This document shows, one piece after another, positions 13,604 through 22,430 of a DNA stretch of 64,000 nucleotides; within the stretch, counting starts at the first letter, position 1, and the number at the start of each line of letters is the position of its first letter. The notes beneath the pieces are model-generated. The model was given only the letters and a program-made list of their open reading frames with translations, searched no databases and was not told the origin of the DNA. The stretch covers positions 434,001 through 498,000 of the forward strand of contig CP060226.1 of NCBI GenBank assembly GCA_023898505.1. Direction: 5' to 3'. The translations under genes and the position numbers were made by a program. Source of the stretch: Candidatus Peribacteria bacterium. GTDB taxonomy: Bacteria; Patescibacteriota; Gracilibacteria; BD1-5; UBA6164.

Positions 13604-14017
13604 TCTCGCATAGAAGCGAAATCTATCCTTGGTGCACCTACCGAAGAATTACTAAAAGCATGAGCCTGCCTTCTTCATGCAAAAAGTTCTATAGAATTCT
13701 TGAATTGCAAACTTCAGCTTAGTACCTCCGAAAAGGAAAGAAGAGAAATTGCTGAAAATGAAATGAAAGAAATCATAGAAATCGCTAAACAAGAATTTAA
13801 CGAAGAACACCCAGAAGTTAGAACCTTATTAGACGAATTAAAAAGAAGACTCGAACAATCATACTTTGATATAATTAATGATGGCATTATGAGTGAGGCT
13901 GATATGAATAACCTACTCATACAACAATGAGAAATATTTTCATGGTTTGAACAAGAGATAAATAAACTACTTATGAAAGAATTAAAGCAAGTAAAACCAT
14001 ATGAAATATCAGCGTAA
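13580..14017 (+). CDS. Hypothetical helical protein with repeat-encoded N-terminus
   Basis: 145-aa soluble protein. The first eight codons are six copies of ATGA, read as MNEGMNEG with UGA=Gly; two more UGA-Gly follow at KAGACLL and QQGEIF. The middle is strongly helical and acidic (RREIAENEMKEIIEIAKQEF). No family recognised. The tetranucleotide repeat offers an ATG in every frame, so copy-number change could alter the start. It ends at a bidirectional terminator. Confidence 0.75.
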
Positions 14018-14056
14018 AAAAGAAGTCTTTCTTTATAAGAAAGACTTCTTTTTTAT
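14018..14056. terminator. Bidirectional terminator
   Basis: AAAAAAGAAGTCTTTCTT/AAGAAAGACTTCTTTTTT between two convergent genes; it overlaps the last codons of der. Confidence 0.92.
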
Positions 14057-15432
14057 TTTACTACATCCTTATACTTCCCTCTTCCTCGCATCTCAATAAT
14101 CATCGGAGTCCCATCAAATCAGAAGTTATCACGGATACGGTTTTCGAGATACCTCTTATACGAAAAGTGAAAATGATCGGGATTATTTACCGTCAAGATA
14201 AACTTTGGAGGATTTACATCTACCTGGCTTCCATAGTAGATCTTTGGGTTATGTGATTTTTTGTTTCCTGTTGGCGGATGCTTGTACACGGCTTGCTCGA
14301 TAAACTCATTGAAAATAGAAGTTTTCACACGTTTATGTCTCCACTCAAAAATCTGCGCTGCCTTTTCAAAAATCTGATCTACACGTTTTCTATCGACCGC
14401 AGAAGTAAAAATCACCGCAGCCCAAGGAAGAAAATCAATCTTTTCATGGAGATAGTGGAGATACCTATCCATCATCTGTTCTGGACTTACGGTCGATTTT
14501 TTAAGAACCTTATCCCACTTATTGATAACAAGTATCAGTCCCTTGTTTTCTTCCAGTACATCGTTTATGATATGTAAATCTTGTTGCACTACTCCATCAT
14601 CTCCATCCATCACTACAGCAATGACATCAGCACGTTTTAATGACCTTTCCGAACGCATCACTGACCAATTTTCTACATTTCTCGTACCGATTTTACTCAG
14701 GCGACGAATCCCTGCGGTATCGATGAGGATATACTCCTTTCCATCAAAAGAAAACTTGGTATCGACACTATCTCTCGTGGTTCCAGCTAAATCTTTTACC
14801 ATAACTCTATCCTTTCCTACGAGAGCATTTATAAGACTTGATTTTCCTACATTTGGACGACCAAGGACCGCAAGCTTAATAGCTTGATTTTCTCATGAAT
14901 CTACCTCTGGTGCTACATACCCCTGGCTTTGGAGGTACTTCGCTACCCAAATTTTTATATCTTTCAGACCATAATTATGAGACACAGAAATCGGAAAAAA
15001 CATTTCTTCTCCTTTTCCTGCGATACTATAGGCTTCTAGACGTTTTGTTTCATTGTCTGCTTTATTGGCGACGAGCACATATGGAATCTTGCTCTGCTTC
15101 CTCAAAACATCATAAATCTGTTCATCGAGTGTCGTAAATCCATCATACTCTACGAGCCAGATAAGTAACTGACTTTCTTGTATTGCCATCTTGGTTCTCT
15201 CGATGATATCAACTGCTACTTCATCCTCCTTACTCCCGAAATCTAGCCCTCCCGAATCCGCCACGATATACGAGATACCAGTATCTTGATCTATCATATC
15301 ATACTCTGAAATATCACGAGTTGTCCCTGCCTCATCAGCCACAATCGCAATCTTATGACCAACAAACATGTTGAAAAAGCTAGATTTTCCAACATTTGGC
15401 CTTCCGATAATGGTAACTTTTGCTTGAGACAT
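14053..15432 (-). CDS. der: Ribosome biogenesis GTPase Der (EngA)
   Basis: 459-aa double-GTPase needed for 50S assembly. The first G domain starts VTIIGRPNVGKSSFFNMF, with VADEAGTTRD and VANKAD. The second contains VKDLAGTTRDSVD, LIDTAG and VINKWD, followed by the KH-like C-terminal domain ending in FGFDGTPMIIEMR, where the Gly of GFDGTP is UGA. A UGA near 14890 and a second P-loop region link the two halves. Length matches the family. No other gene follows before the terminator. Confidence 0.97.
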
Positions 15433-15659
15433 ATGAAAATAGGTAAATAGGAAAATAGAAATAGAGAAAGATAGAGATGATGACTCGCAATAATAATCCC
15501 TCCTCCCGCATACGCGAGATACTCGCCTTTAAAAAAGGGAGAAAAAATATCTTCCTTTTTCAAAGGAAGTACCGAGGTACGAGGGGATGGATTATAATAT
15601 CTCATTTCCCCCTGTATAGAACCGTTCGAGATTATAGTTCTTTTTTGAAAAAAGCAAGA
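15433..15659. repeat. Intergenic palindromic repeats between corA and der
   Basis: Contains CCTCCTCCCGCATACGCGAG, AAAAAAGGGAG and the palindrome CTTCCTTTTTCAAAGGAAG (15550-15570), plus GTACCGAGGTAC. These are of the same class as the G/C-rich elements in mltG and the glycosyltransferase. The der-proximal 40 bp carries the CTATTTACCTATT leader motif. Confidence 0.65.
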
Positions 15660-16571
15660 CTAAAGCTTCCCACTCTTTTTGAAATATATCAAAATAAGTC
15701 CCATAAGCGCCATACAGGCAGTAAGCATGGCATAGACTAGGTATGAGTCTGATTGGTATGGCAAAGAAATATTCATCCCATAAAAACTGGTAATCAGCGT
15801 CAAAGGCAAGATAAATGCAGAAAAAATGGTCAGGAGCTTAATCGTTGTATTCGTCTTGATATCGATAATCGTCTTAAACGCATCCTCAACAGATTCGATA
15901 TATTCTTCTAGTACTCGGATATTGTTTACGATATGCCCAAGTTTGTCTTCCAAATCCTCAAAATACACCTCCATCTCCCCCTTATACAAGGTATTGATAG
16001 AGTTTTCCATCGAAGTGAACACATGTGTCTGAGGCGTAAACATATGCTTCAAGGTGACAATATTTCTCTTTTTTATCATAATCTCTTTTACGAGATTTTC
16101 TGTCGCATGGTCAAATACCTGTGATTCAAGACCTCGAATATCTGTACGGATACGATAGGTGACGGTAAACATCTTCTCCAGCATCGCCTGAATTACTTCA
16201 TACAAGATATATCCTGCAGTCAATTTAAGATTCTGATTATCTTCTAAATCCTGCTTTTCATACTTTTGAAAGATGGCATCGATACGGGATACTTCAAACG
16301 AACGCAACGTAATAAGCACATCTCTTCCGAGAAAGATATTAAACTCATTGAGTTCATAGCGTTTAGTATTGGTATTGTATCTCGGAAAGTGAAGAATAAT
16401 AAATACATAATCTTCATATACATCGATTCTCGCCGTCTGGTTTTCTTCAAGACAGGCATCAATATCGAGTTCATGAAAATCATATTTATTAAGGACTTTA
16501 TATACCTCTGCCTTATCCAGATCAACTCCATCAATCCACTTAATACCTCTGATTTTTAGTTTTTTACTCAT
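15660..16571 (-). CDS. corA: CorA-family magnesium/cobalt transporter
   Basis: 303-aa CorA-type divalent cation channel. A cytosolic alpha/beta N-domain (FIILHFPRYN, VLITLRSFE) is followed by long helices and two C-terminal membrane segments with the selectivity motif YGMN (in LITSFYGMN) at the end of the first. A basic tail (KKSGKL) follows the second. Normal length, no UGA codon in the frame, and no obvious operon partner. Confidence 0.95.
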   Translation of the reverse strand: MSKKLKIRGIKWIDGVDLDKAEVYKVLNKYDFHELDIDACLEENQTARIDVYEDYVFIILHFPRYNTNTKRYELNEFNIFLGRDVLITLRSFEVSRIDAIFQKYEKQDLEDNQNLKLTAGYILYEVIQAMLEKMFTVTYRIRTDIRGLESQVFDHATENLVKEIMIKKRNIVTLKHMFTPQTHVFTSMENSINTLYKGEMEVYFEDLEDKLGHIVNNIRVLEEYIESVEDAFKTIIDIKTNTTIKLLTIFSAFILPLTLITSFYGMNISLPYQSDSYLVYAMLTACMALMGLILIYFKKSGKL

Positions 16572-16626
16572 GAAAACATTATTTTATGTAACATATAATT
16601 AGTATACTATGTTTAAAAATGAGTTC

Positions 16627-16668
16627 AAAAAAGTCCGCTAAAAATTTGAAATTTTTAGCGGACTTTTT
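16627..16668 (-). terminator. Terminator after aspS
   Basis: AAAAAGTCCGCTAAAAATTT / AAATTTTTAGCGGACTTTTT: a long perfect hairpin with T/A runs, just beyond the aspS stop at 16683. Confidence 0.92.
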
Positions 16669-16682
16669 GATAGCTATAGGTA

Positions 16683-18503
16683 TTACTCACTTTCCGTTAC
16701 CACGATACTTAATTCTTGCAACTGTTCACCATCTACGGCAATCGGAGAGTTCATCATGAGATCCATAGCATTTCCTGATTTTGGGAAGGCATAGATATCA
16801 CGGATATTTTCTTCATCCATATAGATCATCATGAGGCGATCCATCCCGATAGCAAATCCCCCGTGTGGTGGGACTCCATACTGAAACGCTTCATACACCG
16901 CACCAAATTTCGTTTTTACTTCTTCTTCACTTCTCCCTACTTTTTCAAACGCCTTTACGAGAGAAGCAACGTCATGATTTCTAATCGCTCCAGAGAGGAT
17001 TTCATACCCATTACAGGATAAGTCGTACTGGAGTCCTTTTACCTCAAGTAAATCTTTTCCTTCTTTATCAAAATCAGCAGGTCCCCCCTGTGGCATAGAA
17101 AATGGATTGTGCTCAAAATCAATTTTTCCTGTCACTTCATCTTGTTCAAAGATTGGAAAATCTGTAATCCAACAAAAAGCAATCTGGTCATTATTTCTCA
17201 GATTCATGATGTCTGCTAAATAATTCCTAAATCTTCCCATATAGTTACAGACAAGTGCTGCTTCCCCAGCTCCAAAAAACACTACATCTCCGACTTCAAG
17301 CCCTACTCTTTGTACCAACTCTTCAAGATCTGCTTCAGAAAAGAATTTCCCGAGTGGTCATTTAAGACCATCTTCTTTCATCTGAAAATACCCAAGCCCC
17401 TTGGCTCAAAACTTACGAACATAGTCTTCAAACCCTTTCATTTGAGTTTTTGAAAACACTAGGTCTCATCCAGGAACTTTGAGTGCTTTGATACGATTCG
17501 TGAGACTATCACTCGCAATACTGGTAAATATTTCATTGGTACTTCTGGCAAAGATATCAAGAACATCCATCATCTGAAGACCAAAGCGAAGATCTGGTTT
17601 ATCTGTCCCATATTTTTCTCTCGCTTCTGCATGTGTCAGGGTAAAAAACTTTCCTCCTTGTCTGAGGGTATCATTTCCCTCACTTGCTGTCAGGATTGTT
17701 TTTTTTGTCAATGCTGGCGTCATATCTGTTAAGAAATCTTCCACCACTTGAAATACATCTTCCTGCTCAACAAAACTCATCTCACAGTCTATCTGGTAAA
17801 AATCCCCCGCATGTCTATCTGCCCTTGGATCCTCATCACGAAAACACGGAGCAACTTGGAAATACTTATCTACTCCTCCAACCATTAAAAGCTGCTTAAA
17901 CTGTTGTGGAGCTTGTGGAAGGGCATAAAATGTCCCTGGATGCAAACGTGAAGGCACCAAGAAATCACGAGCCCCCTCTGGAGAGCTATTCGCTAAAATC
18001 GGAGTCTGTACTTCTAAAAAATCACGCTTAGTGAACCAGTTTCTTGTATACAACGTCATCTCCGAACGAAACTTAATACGGTCCAAAATCTTTTTTCTTC
18101 TGATATCAAGATAACGGTACTTCAGACGAAGATCTTCTTTTGCTTCTGTCGCATGCTCATCCAGCTCAAACGGAGGGGTTTTTGCAGCACTGAGAAGCTT
18201 GACCCCTGAGATAATCACCTCTATCTCGCCCGTAAGGAGGTTTGGATTTGCTTGCCCTTCTGGTCTTGGACGTACTTTTCCAGTTGCCTGGATAACATAT
18301 TCACTTCTAAAGCTATCCGCTAATTCCCAAGAAGCCTTGTCATCTTCTGGATCAAAAACAATCTGAGTCAACCCATATCTATCACGAAGATCGATAAAGA
18401 TAATCCCTCCATGATCTCTTCTATTTGAAACCCAACCTGAGAGGGTTACTTCTTCTCCGATATTTTCTTTTTGTAAAACATTACAAGTATGTGTACGCAA
18501 CAT
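16683..18503 (-). CDS. aspS: Aspartyl-tRNA synthetase (bacterial type)
   Basis: 606-aa class II aminoacyl-tRNA synthetase. The OB anticodon domain (LSGWVSNRRDHGGIIFIDLRDR) is followed by motif 2 (FRDEDPRADR, QIDCEMSF), a GAD insertion and motif 3 (GFAIGMDRLMM). UGA codons at about 17390-17466 fall in RKFGAKGLGY and GLKGPLGKF, both conserved Gly positions. Because gatC is present in the window, this enzyme could be non-discriminating and also charge tRNA-Asn for GatCAB; that is inference only. Confidence 0.97.
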
Positions 18504-18914
18504 AGTTCTAAAATTAACCCTCTAACCCCTGCAATCTGTTGTAGGATCTTCTCCGTAAATAAGGAGAAAGAAAAAGAGGAATATAAAATAAAAAGTATAC
18601 AAATGTGATGCCAAAAAAATCTTTTAGGTATCAATATCTGTATACTTTCGGTCCCGAGTACTCGGGAAGGTGCCACCGAAAAGTGGAGAGTTCTCAATTT
18701 ATAGGTTATTGACGAAGTATCTCGACTCCGCAGGGGTCTAATCTTTGTTGTCATCCCGAGTACTCGGGATCATAATGGTATGATACCTTTTATAGATTCC
18801 GTATCAAGTACGGAATGACAAGAAATTTCTTCCCTGAGCTCGTCTTGTGTTTGCAAGACTCAAACGCATTTACACCAGGATATATAATTTTTCGGAAAAG
18901 CAAGTTTTTTGACT
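18504..18914. repeat. Repeat-rich intergenic region upstream of aspS
   Basis: No gene seen. It contains two copies of TCCCGAGTACTCGGGA (about 18651-18666 and 18757-18771), the hairpin GACTCCGCAGGGGTC (18725-18739), an arm pair CTTTCGGT / ACCGAAAAG (18645-18685), and GATTCCGTATCAAGTACGGAAT (18798-18819). These are the same dispersed palindromes seen elsewhere in the window. Confidence 0.75.
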
Positions 18915-19124
18915 CTATACCCTCATAAAATCATCATATGATATCCCTGCTTGTTCCAAAATAGAACGAAATGTTCCGAGTGGAATATCTTTTGCATGTA
19001 CAGGAACAATGACTACTCTAACGCCATATATCATTTTCAGATGAGATCATCTTTGAGATACTTTCACAAATCACAACCTCTGTAATTTTCTTACAAGCTC
19101 TTTTGAAGAATATACCTTAGGCAT
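18915..19124 (-). CDS. hicA: HicA-like toxin (mRNA interferase)
   Basis: 69-aa HicA toxin; the family cleaves mRNA through a dsRBD-like fold with a catalytic His. Seen here: YSSKELVRKLQRLGF, then SQRGSHLKM with the catalytic His, VPVHAKDIPLGTFRSIL and AGIS. Two glycines are UGA (LQRLGF and QRGSH), both conserved in the family. The start ATG overlaps the end of hicB by 8 bp, the usual tight coupling of this pair. Confidence 0.93.
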
Positions 19125-19320
19125 GACATAAATCCAAAGAATACAATTTTGGCGATGTAATTTGCGGTTCTTCTGGATGTGTATCTTCAAGATAGAGCTG
19201 TAATGCTTCTATTGTATTGTCATACGCTATTTGCTCAGTTGTTCAAAAACTACTGATACTATTTTCCAATACCTTTCCAACATATTGTTCCCCTTCTTTC
19301 CATACAATTAAATGAAACAT
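19117..19320 (-). CDS. hicB: HicB-like antitoxin
   Basis: 67-aa partner of the HicA toxin. MFHLIVWKEGEQYVGKVLE is the partial RNase H-like fold of HicB antitoxins, followed by SSFGTTEQIAYDNTIEALQLYL; its Gly is UGA. It lacks an obvious C-terminal DNA-binding domain, like short HicB forms. It lies upstream of hicA and overlaps it by 8 bp. The call rests partly on the neighbour. Confidence 0.85.
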
Positions 19321-19347
19321 TGTTCAAATTTTAGAAAATACACCAAA

Positions 19348-19361
19348 AGTATACCTATACT
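19348..19361 (-). promoter_or_regulatory. Candidate operator upstream of hicBA
   Basis: Perfect dyad AGTATA-CC-TATACT, 28 bp upstream of the hicB start and overlapping a -10-like TATACT. It may be an autoregulatory site, or a LexA-like site given its similarity to the dyad upstream of lexA. Confidence 0.4.
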
Positions 19362-19376
19362 ATAAAAAAATCAATA

Positions 19377-20012
19377 CTAGTTGCCAAAATTAAACACATC
19401 TACTACTCGTCCATTTACCATCACATCATCATCTCCTGAAAGTACAATCGGTTTATGAAAATCATCATTTGACTTTGGTAAGAGATAGAGGCTCTCCCCT
19501 TCTCTTTTTGTTGCTTTAATCGTTGCGGCATTATTTACGATAAACAAAAATGCATCCTGTTCATTTATTTGCGTTTCATCTTTATTGATAAGGACATAAC
19601 TCCCATTATCGATGTACTTATTATTTACTCGGAAATTATTCATCGATGTCCCTTCTACTTTCAGCAAAAAGTATTTTTCTTCTCCTCCGTGAATCATCTT
19701 TTTCGAAATAGGAAGTGTCCCATAATTACTCTCCTCAGCATAGGCAATCGGAGTTCCAGCATTAGCATATCACAAAATCGGGATATTGAGCGTCGTCTGA
19801 AAACCAACAGTATTTCCGAGCATAATCGAACGAAAACCATCCCCTCGCTGTAAGAATCACTTTTTCTGAAGTGCTTCCAGGTACTGCACCACTCCTCTCT
19901 TTGACTTCTGATGCAAGAGATTTTTGAGTTCTTCGATCGTCGGAGACTTCCCATATCTCCCAATAAAATCCGTAATCACATCGAGCACATGTTGTTGTTT
20001 TTCGGTCAACAT
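19377..20012 (-). CDS. lexA: LexA repressor
   Basis: 211-aa SOS repressor. An N-terminal winged helix (MLTEKQQHVLDVITDF, GKSPTIEELKNLL) is followed by the self-cleavage site Ala-Gly in LGYANAGTPIAYAEE. The S24 peptidase domain has the serine in VEGTSM and the lysine in AATIKATKRE. UGA codons encode the Gly after LQKK and the Gly of LGYANAG. The internal ATG at 20010-20012 was chosen because LTEKQ is the family start. A longer frame to 20078 exists but runs through the promoter and operator. Confidence 0.95.
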
Positions 20013-20051
20013 ATGATGAAAATTATAAAAATATATACACTTTATATCCTG

Positions 20052-20061
20052 AGTATATACT
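20052..20061 (-). promoter_or_regulatory. Candidate LexA operator
   Basis: Palindrome AGTATATACT 40 bp upstream of lexA, overlapping a TATACT -10 box whose TTGACT -35 lies at 20073-20078 (complement). A related GTGTATATAT half-site follows. This fits autoregulation of lexA; the consensus in this lineage is not known to me. Confidence 0.45.
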
Positions 20062-20103
20062 TTTATTTTTGAAGTCAAGAAAATTGATACTTTTTATGCA
20101 ACA

Positions 20104-20802
20104 CTATACAAGACTTACTTCTATCATCACAAAATCGGCTATCTCCAAAGTCTGCAAAGTATACACTCATGGTACTCAATATCGAAGCTGATCTTCCCCC
20201 CCTAAGATATCCTTTCCGATTTGAAGTTTCCCGGTCGTAACATACAAAAAAACTCATTTCCCTGGAAATACTTCAAATGTGTGAGTTGTACCCGATTCAA
20301 AAAGTCCTCGAAATATACGAACATCAGCATGAATATATCCAACCCCATCTGCAGAATCTCAGGAAACAAGCAACGTACAGGTATTACTTTTAAGAGGAAA
20401 TTTATGGTTTTGATATCTTGGTTCTAATCCTGTCTGCCTCGTCTTGCACCATATCTGGTACAAATGTACCGCTTCATCCCCCTTGTTTTCCTCACTATGC
20501 TCGATTCCCCTCCCCGCCGTCATCACCTGTATCTCTCAGGACTGTATCTCTTCTGTATTCCCCATCGTATCTCCATGAGTAATAGCGCCTGAAAGTACTA
20601 TCGTAACAATCTCCGCATTTGCATGAGGATGCAGTCAAAATCCCGTTTTGGGAGCGATGATATCATCGTTAAATACTCGCAAGTTCCCAAAGTTCATATT
20701 TTGTGGGTCATAGTATTCTGCAAAGGAAAATATATGATGACTCGTAAGCCAACTATGATCTGCAGTATACAGAAACTGATGTGGGATGATTTTATTTTTC
20801 AT
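20104..20802 (-). CDS. Pirin family protein
   Basis: 232-aa bicupin. [20 protein letters not shown] and [19 protein letters not shown] are the conserved pirin N-domain with the metal ligands HPHxxx[10 protein letters not shown] and [11 protein letters not shown] follow. The end, [12 protein letters not shown], is typical. Some pirins act as quercetinases, others have no known substrate. Many UGA-Gly codons break the frame under the standard code. Convergent with nothing; it precedes lexA in the same direction. Confidence 0.92.
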
Positions 20803-20961
20803 CACAAGTTACACAAAGAAATATTAGTGATATCATATCAAGAGATGTAAAAAATTCAATAGTGTGATAGATACTCAATGAAAAACTCTACAAAATTTGA
20901 CTAGTAGTTTATATATAGTATTATTTACATACTTTCCAAATCCATTTGCGAGGATACTAAC

Positions 20962-21735
20962 ATGAAAGCATTGCTTTCTGAATTCCTTGCAAATCTCAAA
21001 GATTTTGTAAGGAAAAACACAAACATACTGATACTCTGCACGATCAGTATAATCCTGGTGCAAGAAATGGGGAAAGGTAATTCCCTGACCGACATCATTG
21101 TGACCATCCTTCACATAGGTGGAGATGTGTTTATGGTAATGTCACTCAACGCCCGACAGGAAAACAGAAAAAAAATAGGCTGGGGGTACATGATGATCTC
21201 TGGTCTATTTTTCTTAGGGGTTGGCTGGATTGCCGTAGACCAAGGAGAGTACGAACGGAATTGGCAATACCTCATCGGGACTGCCCCATTCCTGGTAGCA
21301 AATGTCTATCATTTCCTCGATGCATGGAGTATTCGGGGGAAAGAATGGTTTGCCTACCAAAGTACCATAATGGTCGGCGCTGTCACTTGGGGAATATATA
21401 TCGAGTTTGACTGGATATACCCTCATGCCTGGGTACAGATCATAGGAATGTCGGCATTCCCAGTGTTCCTGACGCTAAGTGATAACAACCCGAAAGTATA
21501 CATTTGGAGGATGATATCCATCGGGCTCATGACCGCGGGGGTTATCATTGACATCTGGATACAATGGAGGATTAGCCCCAGCATACCATCCGCATCCATC
21601 TCAACGCTGTTCATCACCCTGATAGCATTGAGTGGATTATCCAAGCTTGCACCCCTATACTTACAGGGAGAAGTGCAAGGAAAACTTACAAAATCGATCC
21701 TTCAGTGGATCGACAAAACTCAAAGGAGAATTTAA
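20962..21735 (+). CDS. Multi-pass membrane protein (paralogue A)
   Basis: 257-aa protein with about seven or eight hydrophobic helices, paralogous to the product at 35859. Shared landmarks: an N-terminal amphipathic stretch, HIGGDVFMVM / HISGDVLMVM, NWQYLIGT, YPHAWV / YAHAWV, and a C-terminal SISTLFITLIALSGLSK. No known family recognised; it does not resemble an obvious transporter or channel. All ~20 glycines use GGN codons, none UGA, and the ATG is preceded by GAGGA, unlike most neighbours. Followed by a strong terminator. Possibly acquired from a standard-code donor, or highly expressed. Confidence 0.8.
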   Translation: MKALLSEFLANLKDFVRKNTNILILCTISIILVQEMGKGNSLTDIIVTILHIGGDVFMVMSLNARQENRKKIGWGYMMISGLFFLGVGWIAVDQGEYERNWQYLIGTAPFLVANVYHFLDAWSIRGKEWFAYQSTIMVGAVTWGIYIEFDWIYPHAWVQIIGMSAFPVFLTLSDNNPKVYIWRMISIGLMTAGVIIDIWIQWRISPSIPSASISTLFITLIALSGLSKLAPLYLQGEVQGKLTKSILQWIDKTQRRI

Positions 21736-21766
21736 AAACCGGTTCCAGGATTGGAACCGGTTTTTG
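21734..21766 (+). terminator. Terminator after paralogue A
   Basis: AAAAACCGGTTCCA / TGGAACCGGTTTTT perfect hairpin starting at the stop codon. Confidence 0.93.
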
Positions 21767-21782
21767 CGTGCGTGGCACTCTG

Positions 21783-22103
21783 TTACCACCGACTTCCCCA
21801 GCGATCCTGCTGAAGCGGGGTGACAGATATACCCTCGGGGAGATTACCTCGGACATCGATATCTCCCATCATATTCTGACGAATGGTTGTCCGTCCCTGG
21901 GGACCTTGGATGATGGTATCACCCATGGCATTTTGACGAATGGTCGTACGACCATTTCCACCCTGAACCACGATGTCACCCATGGCATTCTGATGAATGC
22001 GACCATCCCCATGTATATTTACACTGTAGCCAGTGTTATCCCAAGCCAGAGCCTGAGAGGAAAGAAACAGGGCGAACAGGGTTACGAAGATTTGTTTTTT
22101 CAT
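21783..22103 (-). CDS. Secreted protein with ~19-residue repeats
   Basis: 106-aa protein with a clear signal peptide (MKKQIFVTLFALFLSSQALA). The mature part consists of about three repeats of ~19 residues, GRTTIRQNAMGDTIIQGPQ and variants, suggesting a short beta-solenoid or fibre-forming surface protein. The start at 22101-22103 was chosen for the signal peptide and the upstream GAGGT. No UGA codon although Gly is frequent. No family recognised; not matching the curlin repeat pattern. Confidence 0.7.
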   Translation of the reverse strand: MKKQIFVTLFALFLSSQALAWDNTGYSVNIHGDGRIHQNAMGDIVVQGGNGRTTIRQNAMGDTIIQGPQGRTTIRQNMMGDIDVRGNLPEGISVTPLQQDRWGSRW

Positions 22104-22198
22104 GGCTCTGTACCTCGAAGAGTTGAGCGAAAGTTTTAGTTTCAAGCGGATCTGTTTTGGATGAGCTTGTACCGAGACTCTACTCCCGAGACATTAAA

Positions 22199-22235
22199 AA
22201 AATGTAAGACTCTATAAATAGAATCTTACATTTTT
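22199..22235. terminator. Hairpin terminator
   Basis: AAAATGTAAGACTCT / AGAATCTTACATTTTT hairpin. The remainder of 22104-22430 is AT-rich; apart from a 12-codon frame at about 22338-22376 I see nothing in it. Confidence 0.75.
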
Positions 22236-22385
22236 CTTACATAGGCTGTTTCAATACAAAAAAGGAGTATTTATTTTAGACTTATTATTCCAAAAAGGTA
22301 AAATCTAGCCTTATTATTTAATAATAGAAGTTAACAATGTGAGAAAGAAAAAAGCAAAAAAATATTATAAATTAAATACCTTTCT

Positions 22386-22415
22386 AAAAAACCGCCCCAG
22401 GAGGAGCGGTTTTTT
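22386..22415 (-). terminator. Terminator after the giant GHKL gene
   Basis: AAAAAACCGC / GCGGTTTTTT hairpin 16 bp beyond the stop at 22431. Confidence 0.85.
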
Positions 22416-22430
22416 GTTATTATAGACTCT

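Noticed and set aside
18640..18690. GGTGGCACC in the aspS leader (minus strand), resembling a T-box motif
   Set aside because: No stem I, specifier loop or antiterminator pairing could be drawn; the motif lies within a dispersed palindromic repeat found at other loci.
19377..20078. Longer lexA starting at 20078
   Set aside because: The extra residues have no family match and would place the promoter and operator inside the gene; MLTEKQ is the normal LexA start.
22338..22376. 12-codon frame MGERKKQKNIIN
   Set aside because: Too short and without clear signals to call a gene.
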